A stretch of 64,000 nt of DNA. Source: Desulfobacteraceae bacterium. Lineage in GTDB: Bacteria > Desulfobacterota > Desulfobacteria > Desulfobacterales > Desulfobacteraceae. The translations under genes were made by a program, and so were the position numbers. The stretch is taken from the NCBI GenBank assembly GCA_016743945.1, contig JADGFI010000006.1, forward strand, positions 186,001 through 250,000, given 5' to 3'. Shown here in pieces: positions 24,103 to 33,626 of this stretch. The notes beneath the pieces were generated by a model. It searched no databases. It saw only the letters and a list, made by a program, of their open reading frames with translations, and had not been told where the DNA came from. Position 1 is the first letter of the stretch. Each line of letters begins with the position of its first letter.

Positions 24103-25512
24103 ATGAACAAACAGCCCACCTCCATCAAATTAAAAGACATCGGCGATATAGTTGTACAACACCTGGGAGGTCGGGACAATATCAATTGCTACATCGGATC
24201 CAATGCCGCAACCCCCACCGCCAGCATTGAGGCATTAACCGACTTCATCAAAAATGACACAGGCCAACTTCCCTTTATGAAGATGATCCATATCCTGCTC
24301 CATGGAAAGGTCCCCTATGTGGAAGAAGGGCTCCAGGACAGGGTAAAGGCCTATTCTATCTTTTCGGGAGGGGAGGTCAGGAAAGCCGCCGATGAAGGCC
24401 GGGCCTATTATCTGCCCTGTACCCTGGGGAACATGGACCGGCTCATGGGAAAAGGATGCGGATATGAAATCGACCTGGTCATCATGAAGGTCAAAAAGAA
24501 TGAGCAAACCGGGGAATACAGCCTTGGGCTTTCCGTGGATGCCATCCATGCAGCCCTCGAGACCGCCACCCTTGTGATTGCTGAGTTGGACCCCTCCATG
24601 CCTTTTACCCAGGGGCAGAGCGTCATTTCAGGCCAGGACATTGATTATATAATTGAAGAGGGTGTCAAACCAATCTATACCTTTGACGCCCCGAATTTTG
24701 AAAATCTTTCCAATGCCGAACATCGCATTGGAGAAATGATCACCGAACATTTTCTGGAGGATGGCATGACCCTCCAGGTCGGCCTTGGCAAAATCCCCGA
24801 TGCGGTTGTAGGAATTATCGCCACCTCTGGTCACAAGAATTTAGGGGTCCAGACCGAACTCTACGGAGATGGCCTCATGTATCTCCAAAAAAAAGGCATC
24901 ATCACCAATAAAGCAAAAAAAATTAATGCGGGGTATAGCACCACCAGTCTGATCATGGGATCCAAAGAGTTGTATGACTATGTGGATATGCGGTCCCAGG
25001 TCCAGATGCGCCCGTGCATGTATACCAATTGTGCCATAAAAATCCAGGCCTGCGGCCCCTTTCTATCCGTCAACACAGCCATAGGCGTGGACTTGAACGG
25101 CAACGTCTGGGCAGATTTTATAGATCCTTTGCGGTATTACGGCGGCGTGGGCGGCCAACCGGACTTTGTCAGAGCCCTGAGCCACAAACGTTACGGAACC
25201 CCCGTCATTGCCATGAAAAGCCTTACCAATAAAGGTGAATCAAAAATTGTTCCGGCCTGCCCCTCGGGCATCACCCTGACGGCATCTGCCTACGACGGGG
25301 TGGTCATCGTGACCGAATACGGTATCGCAGATTTAAGGGATCTGCCCACCGGGTTCAAGGGCCTGGCCATTGCCAGTATCTCCCATCCGGATCACAGGGA
25401 ACAACTTTTAAAAACCATTTATAATGACCCAAGGATGACCAAACCCAAGGGATTTTCCCTGGACAAAATTCCACCGGGGGTTACCCTGTACCAGGGAAAA
25501 GTTTCGATTTAA
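24103..25512 (+). CDS. Acetyl-CoA hydrolase/transferase family protein
   Basis: A family I CoA-transferase of 469 residues, related to acetate, 4-hydroxybutyrate and succinyl-CoA:acetate CoA-transferases. The catalytic Glu is present at E252 (GVQTELYGDG), and the CoA-binding Gly-rich segments VGLGKIPDAVVG and YYGGVGGQPDFV are intact. In acetate-oxidising sulfate reducers such enzymes can activate acetate with succinyl-CoA, but the real donor and acceptor cannot be read from sequence. The ATG at 24103 is preceded by AAAGGA; upstream in-frame codons lack a site. A second, fused homologue follows after about 115 bases. Confidence 0.85.
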   Translation: MNKQPTSIKLKDIGDIVVQHLGGRDNINCYIGSNAATPTASIEALTDFIKNDTGQLPFMKMIHILLHGKVPYVEEGLQDRVKAYSIFSGGEVRKAADEGRAYYLPCTLGNMDRLMGKGCGYEIDLVIMKVKKNEQTGEYSLGLSVDAIHAALETATLVIAELDPSMPFTQGQSVISGQDIDYIIEEGVKPIYTFDAPNFENLSNAEHRIGEMITEHFLEDGMTLQVGLGKIPDAVVGIIATSGHKNLGVQTELYGDGLMYLQKKGIITNKAKKINAGYSTTSLIMGSKELYDYVDMRSQVQMRPCMYTNCAIKIQACGPFLSVNTAIGVDLNGNVWADFIDPLRYYGGVGGQPDFVRALSHKRYGTPVIAMKSLTNKGESKIVPACPSGITLTASAYDGVVIVTEYGIADLRDLPTGFKGLAIASISHPDHREQLLKTIYNDPRMTKPKGFSLDKIPPGVTLYQGKVSI

Positions 25513-25626
25513 CCCCTGGGGAAAAGGCATATCCTGTTTTCTTCTGTACATTCGTAAAAATATATTTAATACTTGGTCCATTTTAGGCCCATTTTAAAAA
25601 CTAATGGCTCATCAGGAGAACGATTC

Positions 25627-27483
25627 ATGAATTTAAGGGAAACCTGTCTGGACAAACTTCTCACCCCTGAAGAAAGCGTCAAAAAAATCCACAATGGCAG
25701 CAGAGTCTTTATCGGAACCGGTTGCGGAGAACCACAACGCCTGATCAAAGCCATGGTCGAAGACCTGTCCATCCAGGACATTATTATTTATCAGATGCTC
25801 TCTTCCACCCTGTCCAATTATGTCAACGATAAAAATTTTCTTTCCCGATTTTCCATCAAACTGTTTTTTATCTCTGTTCTCATGCGCCAATCTGCCTTTG
25901 AAGGGAAAATTGATTATATTCCGGTCTACCTGTCCCAGATTCCCCGAATATTTGAAAATCATGAAATCGGCCTGGACGTGGCCCTGATCCAGGTCTGCCC
26001 TCCGGATAAGCACGGATATTGCTCCCTTGGTATTTCCGTAGACATTACCCTTTCCGGCATGAAGAATGCCGATATTGTCATTGCCCAGGTCAATCCCCAA
26101 ATGCCAAGAACCTGGGGAGACTCCGTAGTTCACATTGATGAAATCGACTTTCTGGTCGAATATGAAGAACCTCTTTTAGAATCCTTGCCAGGCGTCAAAA
26201 ACCAGCAGGTGGTGGAGCGGATCGGCCACTATGTCAATATGCTGGTGGATGACGGGTCCACCCTCCAGATCGGATTTGGACATCTGCCCGATGCCATCCT
26301 GCCCTATCTTGCCGACAAAAAAGATTTGGGTATCCACACCCAGGTCATCACCGATGGCCTGTTGCCCTTGTTTAAAAACAAAGTGATTACCAATCGGAAA
26401 AAAAACTATCTGCCGGACCGAGTGGTGGCAACCCTTTGCATGGGTTCCAAAGCCTTGTATGACTATGTGGACAACAACCCCATGTTCTATTTTAAGTCCT
26501 CGGATTTTGTCAATGATCCCAATGTGATTGCCAAAAACGACAATTTTATTTCCATCAGTTCTGCCCTGGAAGTGGATCTCACGGGCCAGATCTGTTCCGA
26601 CTCAAAGGGATACCTTTTTTACAGCGGGATTGGAGATCAAGTGGATTTTATCAGGGGTTCTTCCATGTCAAGGGGGGGGTTTTCCATTGTCATCATCCCC
26701 TCAACAGCTCAGAACGGCGCCATCTCCCGTATTGTTCCTCATTTGAGTGAAGGGGCCGGGGTGGCCACCACAAGGGGGGATATCGACATCATCGTCACCG
26801 AGTACGGCATTGCTGAAATGGGGCGAAAAAGTATTTTCCAACGGGTCATGGAGCTGGCCCAGATTGCCCACCCCAAGTTTCGTAAAGAACTGATCCGCCA
26901 GGCCAAGAGGAGACATTATATCTTCCCGGACCAGCTCCCCCCCACCAGCCAGGATCTCCTGTTTCTAGATTCCTATCATTATTCCATGAAGCTTGCCAAT
27001 GGCAAACGGGTTGAATTCAGGCCGCTGCTACCCTCGGATGAATTTGAATCCCGCCATTTTTTCTATTCCCTCCAGGAAGATTCCATCTATTATCGGTTTT
27101 TTAACAAACGGAAGGTTTTCTCCAGAAAAATGCTCCAGCAGCAATGGGCCGAGGTGGATTATCGACGAAACATGACCCTGATAGGTTTGATGCAGCTTGG
27201 CAAGCGCAAACAGATTGTGGCCATTGGCTCCTATGCCGAGATCGGAAATGATGCAGCGGAAGTAGCCTTTCTGGTCAAGGAGAAACTCCATGGCATGGGG
27301 ATTGCGAGCTTTCTGCTGGCATCTCTGGAAACCATTGCAAAAGAGAACCATTACAAACAATTCACTGCCACGGTTCTTGCGGAAAACCGAAAAATGCTCA
27401 AGGTCTTCCAAAAAAGATATCCCGACGCTAAATTTATCAGAAGCGGCAGTAGCGAGGTAGAAGTGGAAATGCCCTTTCCTTGA
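25627..27483 (+). CDS. Acetyl-CoA hydrolase/transferase-like domain fused to GNAT acetyltransferase
   Basis: The 618-residue product has two parts. Residues 1-450 are a CoA-transferase-like domain with the usual Gly-rich elements (IGFGHLPDAILPYL; YSGIGDQVDFIRG). The position of the catalytic Glu reads GIHTQVITDG, so it is Gln (Q239). Residues 460-612 are a GNAT domain with the acetyl-CoA loop VKEKLHGMGIASFLL. The gene starts at the ATG 25627 after AGGAG. The fusion type is known in deltaproteobacteria. With the nucleophile apparently missing, the first domain may bind an acyl-CoA as a sensor that regulates the acetyltransferase, as the NDP-forming synthetase-like domain does in protein acetyltransferases of the Pat type. 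This is inference. Confidence 0.82.
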   Translation: MNLRETCLDKLLTPEESVKKIHNGSRVFIGTGCGEPQRLIKAMVEDLSIQDIIIYQMLSSTLSNYVNDKNFLSRFSIKLFFISVLMRQSAFEGKIDYIPVYLSQIPRIFENHEIGLDVALIQVCPPDKHGYCSLGISVDITLSGMKNADIVIAQVNPQMPRTWGDSVVHIDEIDFLVEYEEPLLESLPGVKNQQVVERIGHYVNMLVDDGSTLQIGFGHLPDAILPYLADKKDLGIHTQVITDGLLPLFKNKVITNRKKNYLPDRVVATLCMGSKALYDYVDNNPMFYFKSSDFVNDPNVIAKNDNFISISSALEVDLTGQICSDSKGYLFYSGIGDQVDFIRGSSMSRGGFSIVIIPSTAQNGAISRIVPHLSEGAGVATTRGDIDIIVTEYGIAEMGRKSIFQRVMELAQIAHPKFRKELIRQAKRRHYIFPDQLPPTSQDLLFLDSYHYSMKLANGKRVEFRPLLPSDEFESRHFFYSLQEDSIYYRFFNKRKVFSRKMLQQQWAEVDYRRNMTLIGLMQLGKRKQIVAIGSYAEIGNDAAEVAFLVKEKLHGMGIASFLLASLETIAKENHYKQFTATVLAENRKMLKVFQKRYPDAKFIRSGSSEVEVEMPFP

Positions 27484-27594
27484 CCAGGTAATAAAAACCG
27501 GGTCAAAAAGACCAGACCAGAAAAGGACACATCAGGTAAGAATCGAGAACATCATAAATTAAATAGGTTGCAATCCTTAGGACCACAAATTTTA

Positions 27595-27700
27595 TAATTT
27601 GAACAAAATAGCTCGCCTTTTGCCCCATCTACTGCGTTGCATCAAAGGCCAAATAGACCTGCTATTAACCCTTTAATTCGCCTTGTAGATGAACCAACAT
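27595..27700. repeat. Possible intergenic dispersed repeat remnant
   Basis: The 255-base gap between two convergent metabolic genes has no gene. Its centre (GCTCGCCTTTTGCC, TGCGTTGCATCAAAGGCC and flanks) differs in texture from its surroundings and looks like a dispersed intergenic element, but only one copy is visible in the window. No terminal repeats or transposase fragments were seen. Confidence 0.2.
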
Positions 27701-27739
27701 GCTGCACTATTTCTGTCCAACTTATTTCATCTGTGGTCC

Positions 27740-29503
27740 TTATTTTTTATTTTTTGAACTCAGTTCTGGAAAATCCCAATAACAATATTCTTTCAGCTCA
27801 TCTGTGGCATCAACTTCATTTTGATTTATGGTCATTTCACGGAGCTCAATGCGTCGGATTTTCCCGCTGATGGTTTTAGGTACTTCAGCAACAAATTCGA
27901 TAATTCTGGGAATCTTGAACTTGGCCAGGATATTCATGGTGTGTTTGAATAGCTCCAGGGCCAGTTCTCTATTTCCTTCATAGGCGGGGGTTAAGATCAC
28001 ATAGGCTTTAACCAGCTGGTATCGGTTGGGATCGGGAGCTCCCACAACAGCTGCTTCGGCAACCGCTGGGTGTTCCAAAATGGCGCTTTCCACCTCAAAG
28101 GGTCCGATGCGGTAATCCGATGATTTGATCACATCATCGGCCCGCCCCACAAACCACCAATACCCGTCACCATCAAAGAAAGCCCTGTCTCCGGTATAAT
28201 AAAAGTTATCCACAAATACAGAACTCATTTTTTCCGGATTACCAATGTATTCTGAGAAAAGACCAATGGGTCGCCAATTGTTTAATTTGACGACGATATG
28301 CCCCACCTGATCCGGCTCAGTAATCTCATTGCCTTCATCATCGGTCAGAGCCACATCATACATGAACGATGGGCTGCCAAAGGAACCGGACCGCATTTTT
28401 CCCGCCATCCAGGGAGGATTGCCAATCATAGCCGTTGACTCGGTCTGGCCGTAAAAATCTCTGATTTCTGTACCCGTATATTTTTTCCACCGGGTAATGA
28501 CCTCGGGGTTCAGGGGTTCTCCTGCACTGATGGACTGCCTCAAGGTTGACAGGTCAAAGGACTCCAGGTTCATATTCACAAACATGCGCCAGGCGGTTGG
28601 CGGACCGCAAAAGGTGGTAACATGGTTCCGGGAAAGGGCATCCAGGTATTGCTCGCCATCCAATACGGAAAACTGGAACCCAGTGGCGGTTGCCCCCACG
28701 TTAAAAGGAACAAAAAAGTTGGACCATGCCCATTTTGCCCACCCGGGCGCACTCAGATTATGGTGGATATCATCGGGTTTGACCCCGATCATGATAGTTG
28801 TGGACAGATGCCCCACGGGATAAGAAACTGCCGTATGTCCCACCCGCTTAGGAAGTCCGGTTGTGCCCGAGGTAAAAAAACAAAACAGGGTTTCATCGGC
28901 GGCCGTATCCGCCGCAGCTGCCTCAATGGGCTGGCTTTGAATCTCGTCAAAAGAGATCCACCCCTCTTTTTTCCCCAGGACCAATTTGACCTTGGGTGCG
29001 ATTCCGGTCTCCTTTACTGCCCGGTCAATCAAATCGGCCGAAACCTCATCGGCTATGATCACATCGGGCCGATAGGTTTCAAACCTAAATTCAAGTTCCC
29101 GGAATGTCATGGTGGTGGCCGTGGGCACAGACACTATCCCTGCCTTGATACAGGCAAGGCTTGCAAACCAGATTTCAGGCAAAATAGGGCTCATCATGTA
29201 CATATTATTCGTGTGGCCGATCCCCTGGCTCGCCAAAAAATTTATCAGTTGATTTGCCCTTTGCAGCACCTGACCATAGGAATAGGTTTTGGTCTCAAGG
29301 GTATGGATATCATACCAAATCAGGGCTGTTTTATCCGGTGTTTCCTTTACATGGAGATCTTCAAAAATTTCTTTGGCCCAGTTAAACTGTGGCGGAAGTG
29401 TCATGGCATTTAATCGTTCAAAAAATACCTTTGCCCGTTCTTCCTTGTCTGAATCGTCATCCATCTGGTTGATCTGGATCACTTCTCTGTAAAGCTCTTT
29501 CAT
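27740..29503 (-). CDS. AMP-forming acyl-CoA synthetase (medium-chain/benzoate-CoA ligase-like)
   Basis: The 587-residue enzyme activates a carboxylic acid to its CoA thioester through an acyl-AMP. Visible motifs are the P-loop FFTSGTTGLPKRVGHT (about 208-223), the A5 motif FYGQTESTAMIG, the A7/A8 hinge YYTGDRAFFDGDGYWWFVGR followed by DDVIKSSDYRIGPFEVE, and the catalytic Lys in PKTISGKIRRIELR. The overall pattern is closest to the medium-chain synthetase (MACS) group; the acid used (fatty or aromatic) is not evident. It converges with the CoA-transferase/GNAT gene. Confidence 0.85.
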   Translation of the reverse strand: MKELYREVIQINQMDDDSDKEERAKVFFERLNAMTLPPQFNWAKEIFEDLHVKETPDKTALIWYDIHTLETKTYSYGQVLQRANQLINFLASQGIGHTNNMYMMSPILPEIWFASLACIKAGIVSVPTATTMTFRELEFRFETYRPDVIIADEVSADLIDRAVKETGIAPKVKLVLGKKEGWISFDEIQSQPIEAAAADTAADETLFCFFTSGTTGLPKRVGHTAVSYPVGHLSTTIMIGVKPDDIHHNLSAPGWAKWAWSNFFVPFNVGATATGFQFSVLDGEQYLDALSRNHVTTFCGPPTAWRMFVNMNLESFDLSTLRQSISAGEPLNPEVITRWKKYTGTEIRDFYGQTESTAMIGNPPWMAGKMRSGSFGSPSFMYDVALTDDEGNEITEPDQVGHIVVKLNNWRPIGLFSEYIGNPEKMSSVFVDNFYYTGDRAFFDGDGYWWFVGRADDVIKSSDYRIGPFEVESAILEHPAVAEAAVVGAPDPNRYQLVKAYVILTPAYEGNRELALELFKHTMNILAKFKIPRIIEFVAEVPKTISGKIRRIELREMTINQNEVDATDELKEYCYWDFPELSSKNKK

Positions 29504-29650
29504 ACCGTGAAAACACTCCTTGCAATCCGCATTGATGTTATGTATATGGGATCAAAAATATTGACTCTATAATTTATCGTTCTTATACTTGTCAAAGTTT
29601 TTTTAATTTTTTTAAAAATTTCCAAGATCCCCAGAGGCAAAAAACACCCC

Positions 29651-30622
29651 ATGAAAACGAACAACATAACGATTATACTGGCTCCCCTCCAGGGATTTAC
29701 CGATGTCACCTTTAGAAATACCTGGGCCAGACATTTTTTTGGCATTGACGAAGCAATTGCCCCCTTTATTTCCACCATGGGCCAGCAACGGCTCAAACCG
29801 ACACGGCTAAAGGATGTGGCCCCGGAAGATAACCAGCAGTTGCTTGTCATCCCCCAGATCCTGGGAAATGTATCAACGGACTTTATCTTCCTTGCCCAAA
29901 GGCTGTATGAAATGGGTCACAAACGAATAAACTGGAACCTGGGCTGCCCCCATTCCAAAATAGCCAACAAACACCGGGGATCAGGACTGCTCCCCTATCC
30001 GGAAAAAATTAACGAACTGCTGGGCCAGATCATCCCCAACATATCCGCATCCCTTTCCGTTAAAATCCGGCTGGGCCGAAGGGCAAAGGATGAAATATAT
30101 CCTCTGTTGACAATGTTTGACCGGCATTCTTTGGAAGAAATCATCCTCCACCCCAGGACCGGCATACAGATGTACCAAGGTACTTCAGACCATGATGCCT
30201 TTGAAAAGGCCATCCAAAGCAGTTGTCACACCTTTACCTATAACGGAGATATCATTGATCTGCCCTCCTTTAAAAGGGTCAGGGATAGATTTCCCAGTAT
30301 TAGCCGGTTCATGATCGGCAGAGGAATCCTGTCCAATCCCTTTCTGGCCGAAGATATAAAAGAAACGCCAAAAAACAGCACCCCCAGGATTAACCGGTTA
30401 AAGGGATTCCATGACGAGCTGTTTGGCGAATACGAGAAAATCTTTTCCGGCCCTGCCCATTTGACCAGCCGGATGAAAGGGTTTTGGAATCATCTGGGTC
30501 CCTCCTTTCACGAAAGCCGAAAACCCTTGAAAGAAATTTTAAAATCAACCTCTCTCCCGGCCTATACAGACCGGGTAGAGGCCTTTTTCGACCAAAATCT
30601 TGAGTTTCTCCCAACCCCTTGA
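29651..30622 (+). CDS. tRNA-dihydrouridine synthase family protein
   Basis: Flavin-dependent enzymes of this family reduce specific uridines in tRNA to dihydrouridine. The 323-residue TIM-barrel protein has the start pattern ILAPLQGFTDVTFRNTW, the catalytic Cys in NLGCPHSKIANKHRGSGLL, LSVKIRLGRR, the His-containing LHPRTGIQMYQG, YNGDI and MIGRGILSNPFL. It is distinct from the DusB-type gene at 44552, so the genome has at least two Dus paralogues. The start is ATG at 29651; no ideal ribosome-binding site is visible. It is divergent from the acyl-CoA synthetase. Confidence 0.85.
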   Translation: MKTNNITIILAPLQGFTDVTFRNTWARHFFGIDEAIAPFISTMGQQRLKPTRLKDVAPEDNQQLLVIPQILGNVSTDFIFLAQRLYEMGHKRINWNLGCPHSKIANKHRGSGLLPYPEKINELLGQIIPNISASLSVKIRLGRRAKDEIYPLLTMFDRHSLEEIILHPRTGIQMYQGTSDHDAFEKAIQSSCHTFTYNGDIIDLPSFKRVRDRFPSISRFMIGRGILSNPFLAEDIKETPKNSTPRINRLKGFHDELFGEYEKIFSGPAHLTSRMKGFWNHLGPSFHESRKPLKEILKSTSLPAYTDRVEAFFDQNLEFLPTP

Positions 30623-30645
30623 TAGGGAATCTTTAACTTGCGGTC

Positions 30646-32679
30646 TTAAATCTCTCGGGCAGCCCTATATCCTGCATGAACCGCATCAAAGGCCGTGCCC
30701 ACCTTGCCGGCATCCCCGATCACCTGAAAGACCATACCCATTTGTTTTACCATTTCTTCAAGGGGATTATGGGAGGCTGACCCCGCCGCCACCACCACGG
30801 TATCGACCTCGATCTGTCGCGTGGCCCCGCCAGTGTTTTCAGCGCCTGGGGTCTCAACATATTCAATCCCGGTTTCAATTATTTTTGTCACCCTTCCTGC
30901 GGTAATGGTTGTGACACCGAAGCGGCCCAGATCCTGCATCATCCCCCATTTGGTTGATTTGCCGATATCCTTTCCCACCCTGTCCATCATTTCAACCACG
31001 CAAATTTCTTTACTCCCCTTTGTGACCATTTCAAAAAGGGTTTCAGGCGTCTCGGCCTTGTTTACAAAAAGAAACTTCAAGGTATCTGCCGACAAGGTGC
31101 CTTTTTCCGCCAGAAACAGGGCGGTTTCAACCCCGACGGCCCCGCCGCCGATGATGGCAACCCGCTTGCCAGTATCCACTTTATTTGTCAAAACATCCCA
31201 GGCATCTACCACATGGGGCAGTTCTAAGCCAGGAATGGGGGGAAGCAAAGGGATGGCCCCGGTGGCAAGAAGAACAACATCAGGTGCCATGGCCGCTATC
31301 AAAGATTTGTCAACCACGGTATTTAAAACCACAGGAATCTTTAAGGCAACCATCTGAGCCTCAAGATCCCGGGCAAACTGAGCAAACTCCTGTCTTCCCG
31401 GAGGGGCGGCCGCCAGGTGCAACTGACCTCCTAAACGGTCGCAGCTTTCATAAAGGGTGACCAAATGCCCTCTTCGCGCTGCCGTCAAGGCCGCTGTCAT
31501 ACCGGCAGCCCCCCCCCCGACCACCAATACTTTTTTGCAAGAAGCACCCCCTGGAACAACAGGCGCATTTTCTCCTTCCTGTTCATACCCTGCCAAAGGA
31601 TTACACAGACATTCCACGTGTTTGAGTTTAAATAAATTGTCAAAACACCCCTGGGCACAGGCAATACAATGGACAATCTGGTTTTCCTTTCCCTGCCTGG
31701 CCTTTTGGGGCAGCATGGGATCGGCGATGAGACTGCGGCCCATGGCCACCATATCGCAATACCCTTCTTTGATAACCTCCCGGGCCTCTTTGGGATCATT
31801 GATCCTATGGCTGGCAATCACCGGAATATCCACCACCTCTTTTATACCCCGGGCAAGATAGGCAAAGGCACCCCTGGGCACCTGGGCCACAATCATGGGC
31901 ACCCGGGCCTCATGCCAGCCCACATTTACACACAAGGCATCTACACCGACCTTGGCCAAGGCCCTGGCATAGGCAATGAGTTCGTGACGGGGATTACCGC
32001 CGGGCATGAAATCATTCCCGTTCATGCGGACCATCAAAGGGAACTTCTCGCCCACTGCTTCCCGAATGGCCGCTATGATTTCAAGACCAAAGCGCATCCT
32101 GTTTTCCAAACTGCCGCCATATTCATCGGTTCGCTGGTTGGTCAGGGGAGACAAAAATTCAGAGATCAGATAGCCGGTACCGCTTAACACCTCCACGGCA
32201 TCAAACCCCGCCTTTTGCACCCGAACGGCAGCGGCGGCAAAAGCTACTATCGTTTGTTTAATTTCCTCAACGCTCATGGCCTTGGGCGTCTCTTTGGTCA
32301 TGCGGGAGGCAATGGCAGAAGGGGCCACCGACTGTTTCCCGTCGATAAAAAATGAAAAATTATACCGACCGGCATGGTTGATCTGAACGGCTGCAAGGGA
32401 CCCGTTTTCCTTTATGGCAGACGCCAGGCGCGTCAATCCCGGAATAAACCGATCCGCGTGGGCTCCGATATTCTGGGTATTGCCGGACAATTCATCAACG
32501 GTGGCATACCCCACACAAATCATACCGGGTCCCCCCTTTGCCCGCTGGGTATAAAAATTAACAATTTGATCGGTCACCTCAAAATCTTTAGCCATGCCAA
32601 GATGCATGGCCGGCAAATAAATTCGATTTTCAATTTCCAGGGTATTGATCGTGATGGGGGTAAAAAGGGTATCTGTCAT
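30646..32679 (-). CDS. FAD/FMN/4Fe-4S NADH:flavin oxidoreductase (2,4-dienoyl-CoA reductase-like)
   Basis: A 677-residue enzyme of the Old Yellow Enzyme-FadH group. Residues 1-340 form the FMN barrel (LFTPITINTLEIENRIYLPA; LMVRMNGNDFMPGGNPRHEL). A cluster motif follows with HCIACAQGC and a distal CLCNP, giving four cysteines for a 4Fe-4S centre. From about 380 come two nucleotide-binding folds: FAD (VVGGGAAGMTAALTAARRG) and NAD(P)H (IIGGGAVGVETALFLAEKG). The reaction is probably reduction of an enoyl or dienoyl-CoA or a related enone. It lies 12 bases after a MerR-type regulator gene that probably controls it. Confidence 0.87.
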   Translation of the reverse strand: MTDTLFTPITINTLEIENRIYLPAMHLGMAKDFEVTDQIVNFYTQRAKGGPGMICVGYATVDELSGNTQNIGAHADRFIPGLTRLASAIKENGSLAAVQINHAGRYNFSFFIDGKQSVAPSAIASRMTKETPKAMSVEEIKQTIVAFAAAAVRVQKAGFDAVEVLSGTGYLISEFLSPLTNQRTDEYGGSLENRMRFGLEIIAAIREAVGEKFPLMVRMNGNDFMPGGNPRHELIAYARALAKVGVDALCVNVGWHEARVPMIVAQVPRGAFAYLARGIKEVVDIPVIASHRINDPKEAREVIKEGYCDMVAMGRSLIADPMLPQKARQGKENQIVHCIACAQGCFDNLFKLKHVECLCNPLAGYEQEGENAPVVPGGASCKKVLVVGGGAAGMTAALTAARRGHLVTLYESCDRLGGQLHLAAAPPGRQEFAQFARDLEAQMVALKIPVVLNTVVDKSLIAAMAPDVVLLATGAIPLLPPIPGLELPHVVDAWDVLTNKVDTGKRVAIIGGGAVGVETALFLAEKGTLSADTLKFLFVNKAETPETLFEMVTKGSKEICVVEMMDRVGKDIGKSTKWGMMQDLGRFGVTTITAGRVTKIIETGIEYVETPGAENTGGATRQIEVDTVVVAAGSASHNPLEEMVKQMGMVFQVIGDAGKVGTAFDAVHAGYRAAREI

Positions 32680-32691
32680 ACTGCCTCCAAA

Positions 32692-33396
32692 TTAAATTTT
32701 ATTGAGTCCTTTAAATTCCAATAAGCTGTTGGTCAGGGTCCGGTCTATGATATAGGGACGAAGTCCCCTGGCAAGCTTCGTCAGTTCCAGGGTAAGGTCT
32801 GCGTTTTCTTTAAAGCCTAAACCCTTTGTATACTTTTCCCGCAGCCAGATTTCTTGGCCCACAATCTGTCTGGCAAACCCAGGATAAAACGCCAGATCGG
32901 AAGCTGCCACCCCCAGGTCCAGACATTCTTTGAGAAGCCTTGCCACTGCAAGGTCCTGATCATCAAACCTATTTTTTTCAAGGGGCGAAATAAGTTCCAA
33001 CCGGCACAAAGTTGCCACTTGGGAATCGGTGAGCTCTGTGGCTTTACAAAAAGATTCTCGATCCATTTTTTCCCCGGCAGATCCAAAAAGCATGGACTGA
33101 AGTTCCAGCAAAGGAGCGATATCCCGCCCCTGGTCCATCTCCCGGATTAAGCCCTTGATGGCGGCAAGGGGAAGCCTGTGGCTTACCTGAACTTTTTTGA
33201 TAAAGGCAATTCTTTCAATGCAGAGGGGATCGTAGTAGGCCATATTGGGGCTGGTTTTTACAGGTGCCGGCAACAATCCCTTTTTCACGTACAAAAGGAT
33301 GGTGGATTTGGCAACGCCCGTGGCATCTGCCAGTTGCTTCATCTTCAGCAGAGGCTGATTTTTTTTTGTCACAGGCTTTGGATCTGAATCCTTCAT
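32692..33396 (-). CDS. MerR-family transcriptional regulator
   Basis: The 234-residue protein has an N-terminal MerR helix-turn-helix (about residues 12-80: LLKMKQLADATGVAKSTILL, YVKKGLLPAPVKTSPNMAYY) and a long helical effector domain. The frame extends upstream to 33606, but the ATG at 33396 (MKDSDPKPV) follows AGGA and begins at the expected distance from the HTH. A promoter with a large dyad lies at 33425-33483, suggesting autoregulation. The downstream flavoenzyme gene is 12 bases away and is the likely target. Confidence 0.85.
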   Translation of the reverse strand: MKDSDPKPVTKKNQPLLKMKQLADATGVAKSTILLYVKKGLLPAPVKTSPNMAYYDPLCIERIAFIKKVQVSHRLPLAAIKGLIREMDQGRDIAPLLELQSMLFGSAGEKMDRESFCKATELTDSQVATLCRLELISPLEKNRFDDQDLAVARLLKECLDLGVAASDLAFYPGFARQIVGQEIWLREKYTKGLGFKENADLTLELTKLARGLRPYIIDRTLTNSLLEFKGLNKI

Positions 33397-33424
33397 GGGA
33401 AATCCTGTCTGTAAAGATAATATC

Positions 33425-33453
33425 ACAAAGTACAAACTAATACTTTGTACTTT
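33425..33453. promoter_or_regulatory. Overlapping inverted repeats, probable MerR operator
   Basis: The segment contains three nested perfect dyads: ACAAAGTA/TACTTTGT, GTACAAA/TTTGTAC and AAAGTAC/GTACTTT. It starts one base after the -10 box and would cover the transcription start. Typical MerR activators bind between -35 and -10; this placement fits repression of its own gene better. Confidence 0.6.
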
Positions 33454-33483
33454 CATATAGAACAAGAGGATTCTACCTGTCAA
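33454..33483 (-). promoter_or_regulatory. Sigma-70 promoter of merR-flavoenzyme operon
   Basis: On the minus strand TTGACA (33483-33478) and TATATG (33459-33454) are separated by 18 bases. The leader to the ATG at 33396 would be about 50 bases. Confidence 0.6.
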
Positions 33484-33626
33484 GCAGTACGCCAAAAAAA
33501 CAATGGGAATTTTAAAAAAAAAGAGTGGGGTTATCAAACGACCGGTTAGAATATTTTTTCTACTACAAAACCCATGAACAAATGGAAGCCATAGGCCATC
33601 ATCCAATTCCCATGGGTTTTATGGGG

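Noticed and set aside
29500..29850. A 116-codon minus-strand frame between the acyl-CoA synthetase and the Dus gene
   Set aside because: It overlaps the start of the Dus gene antisense and has no domain or ribosome-binding site.
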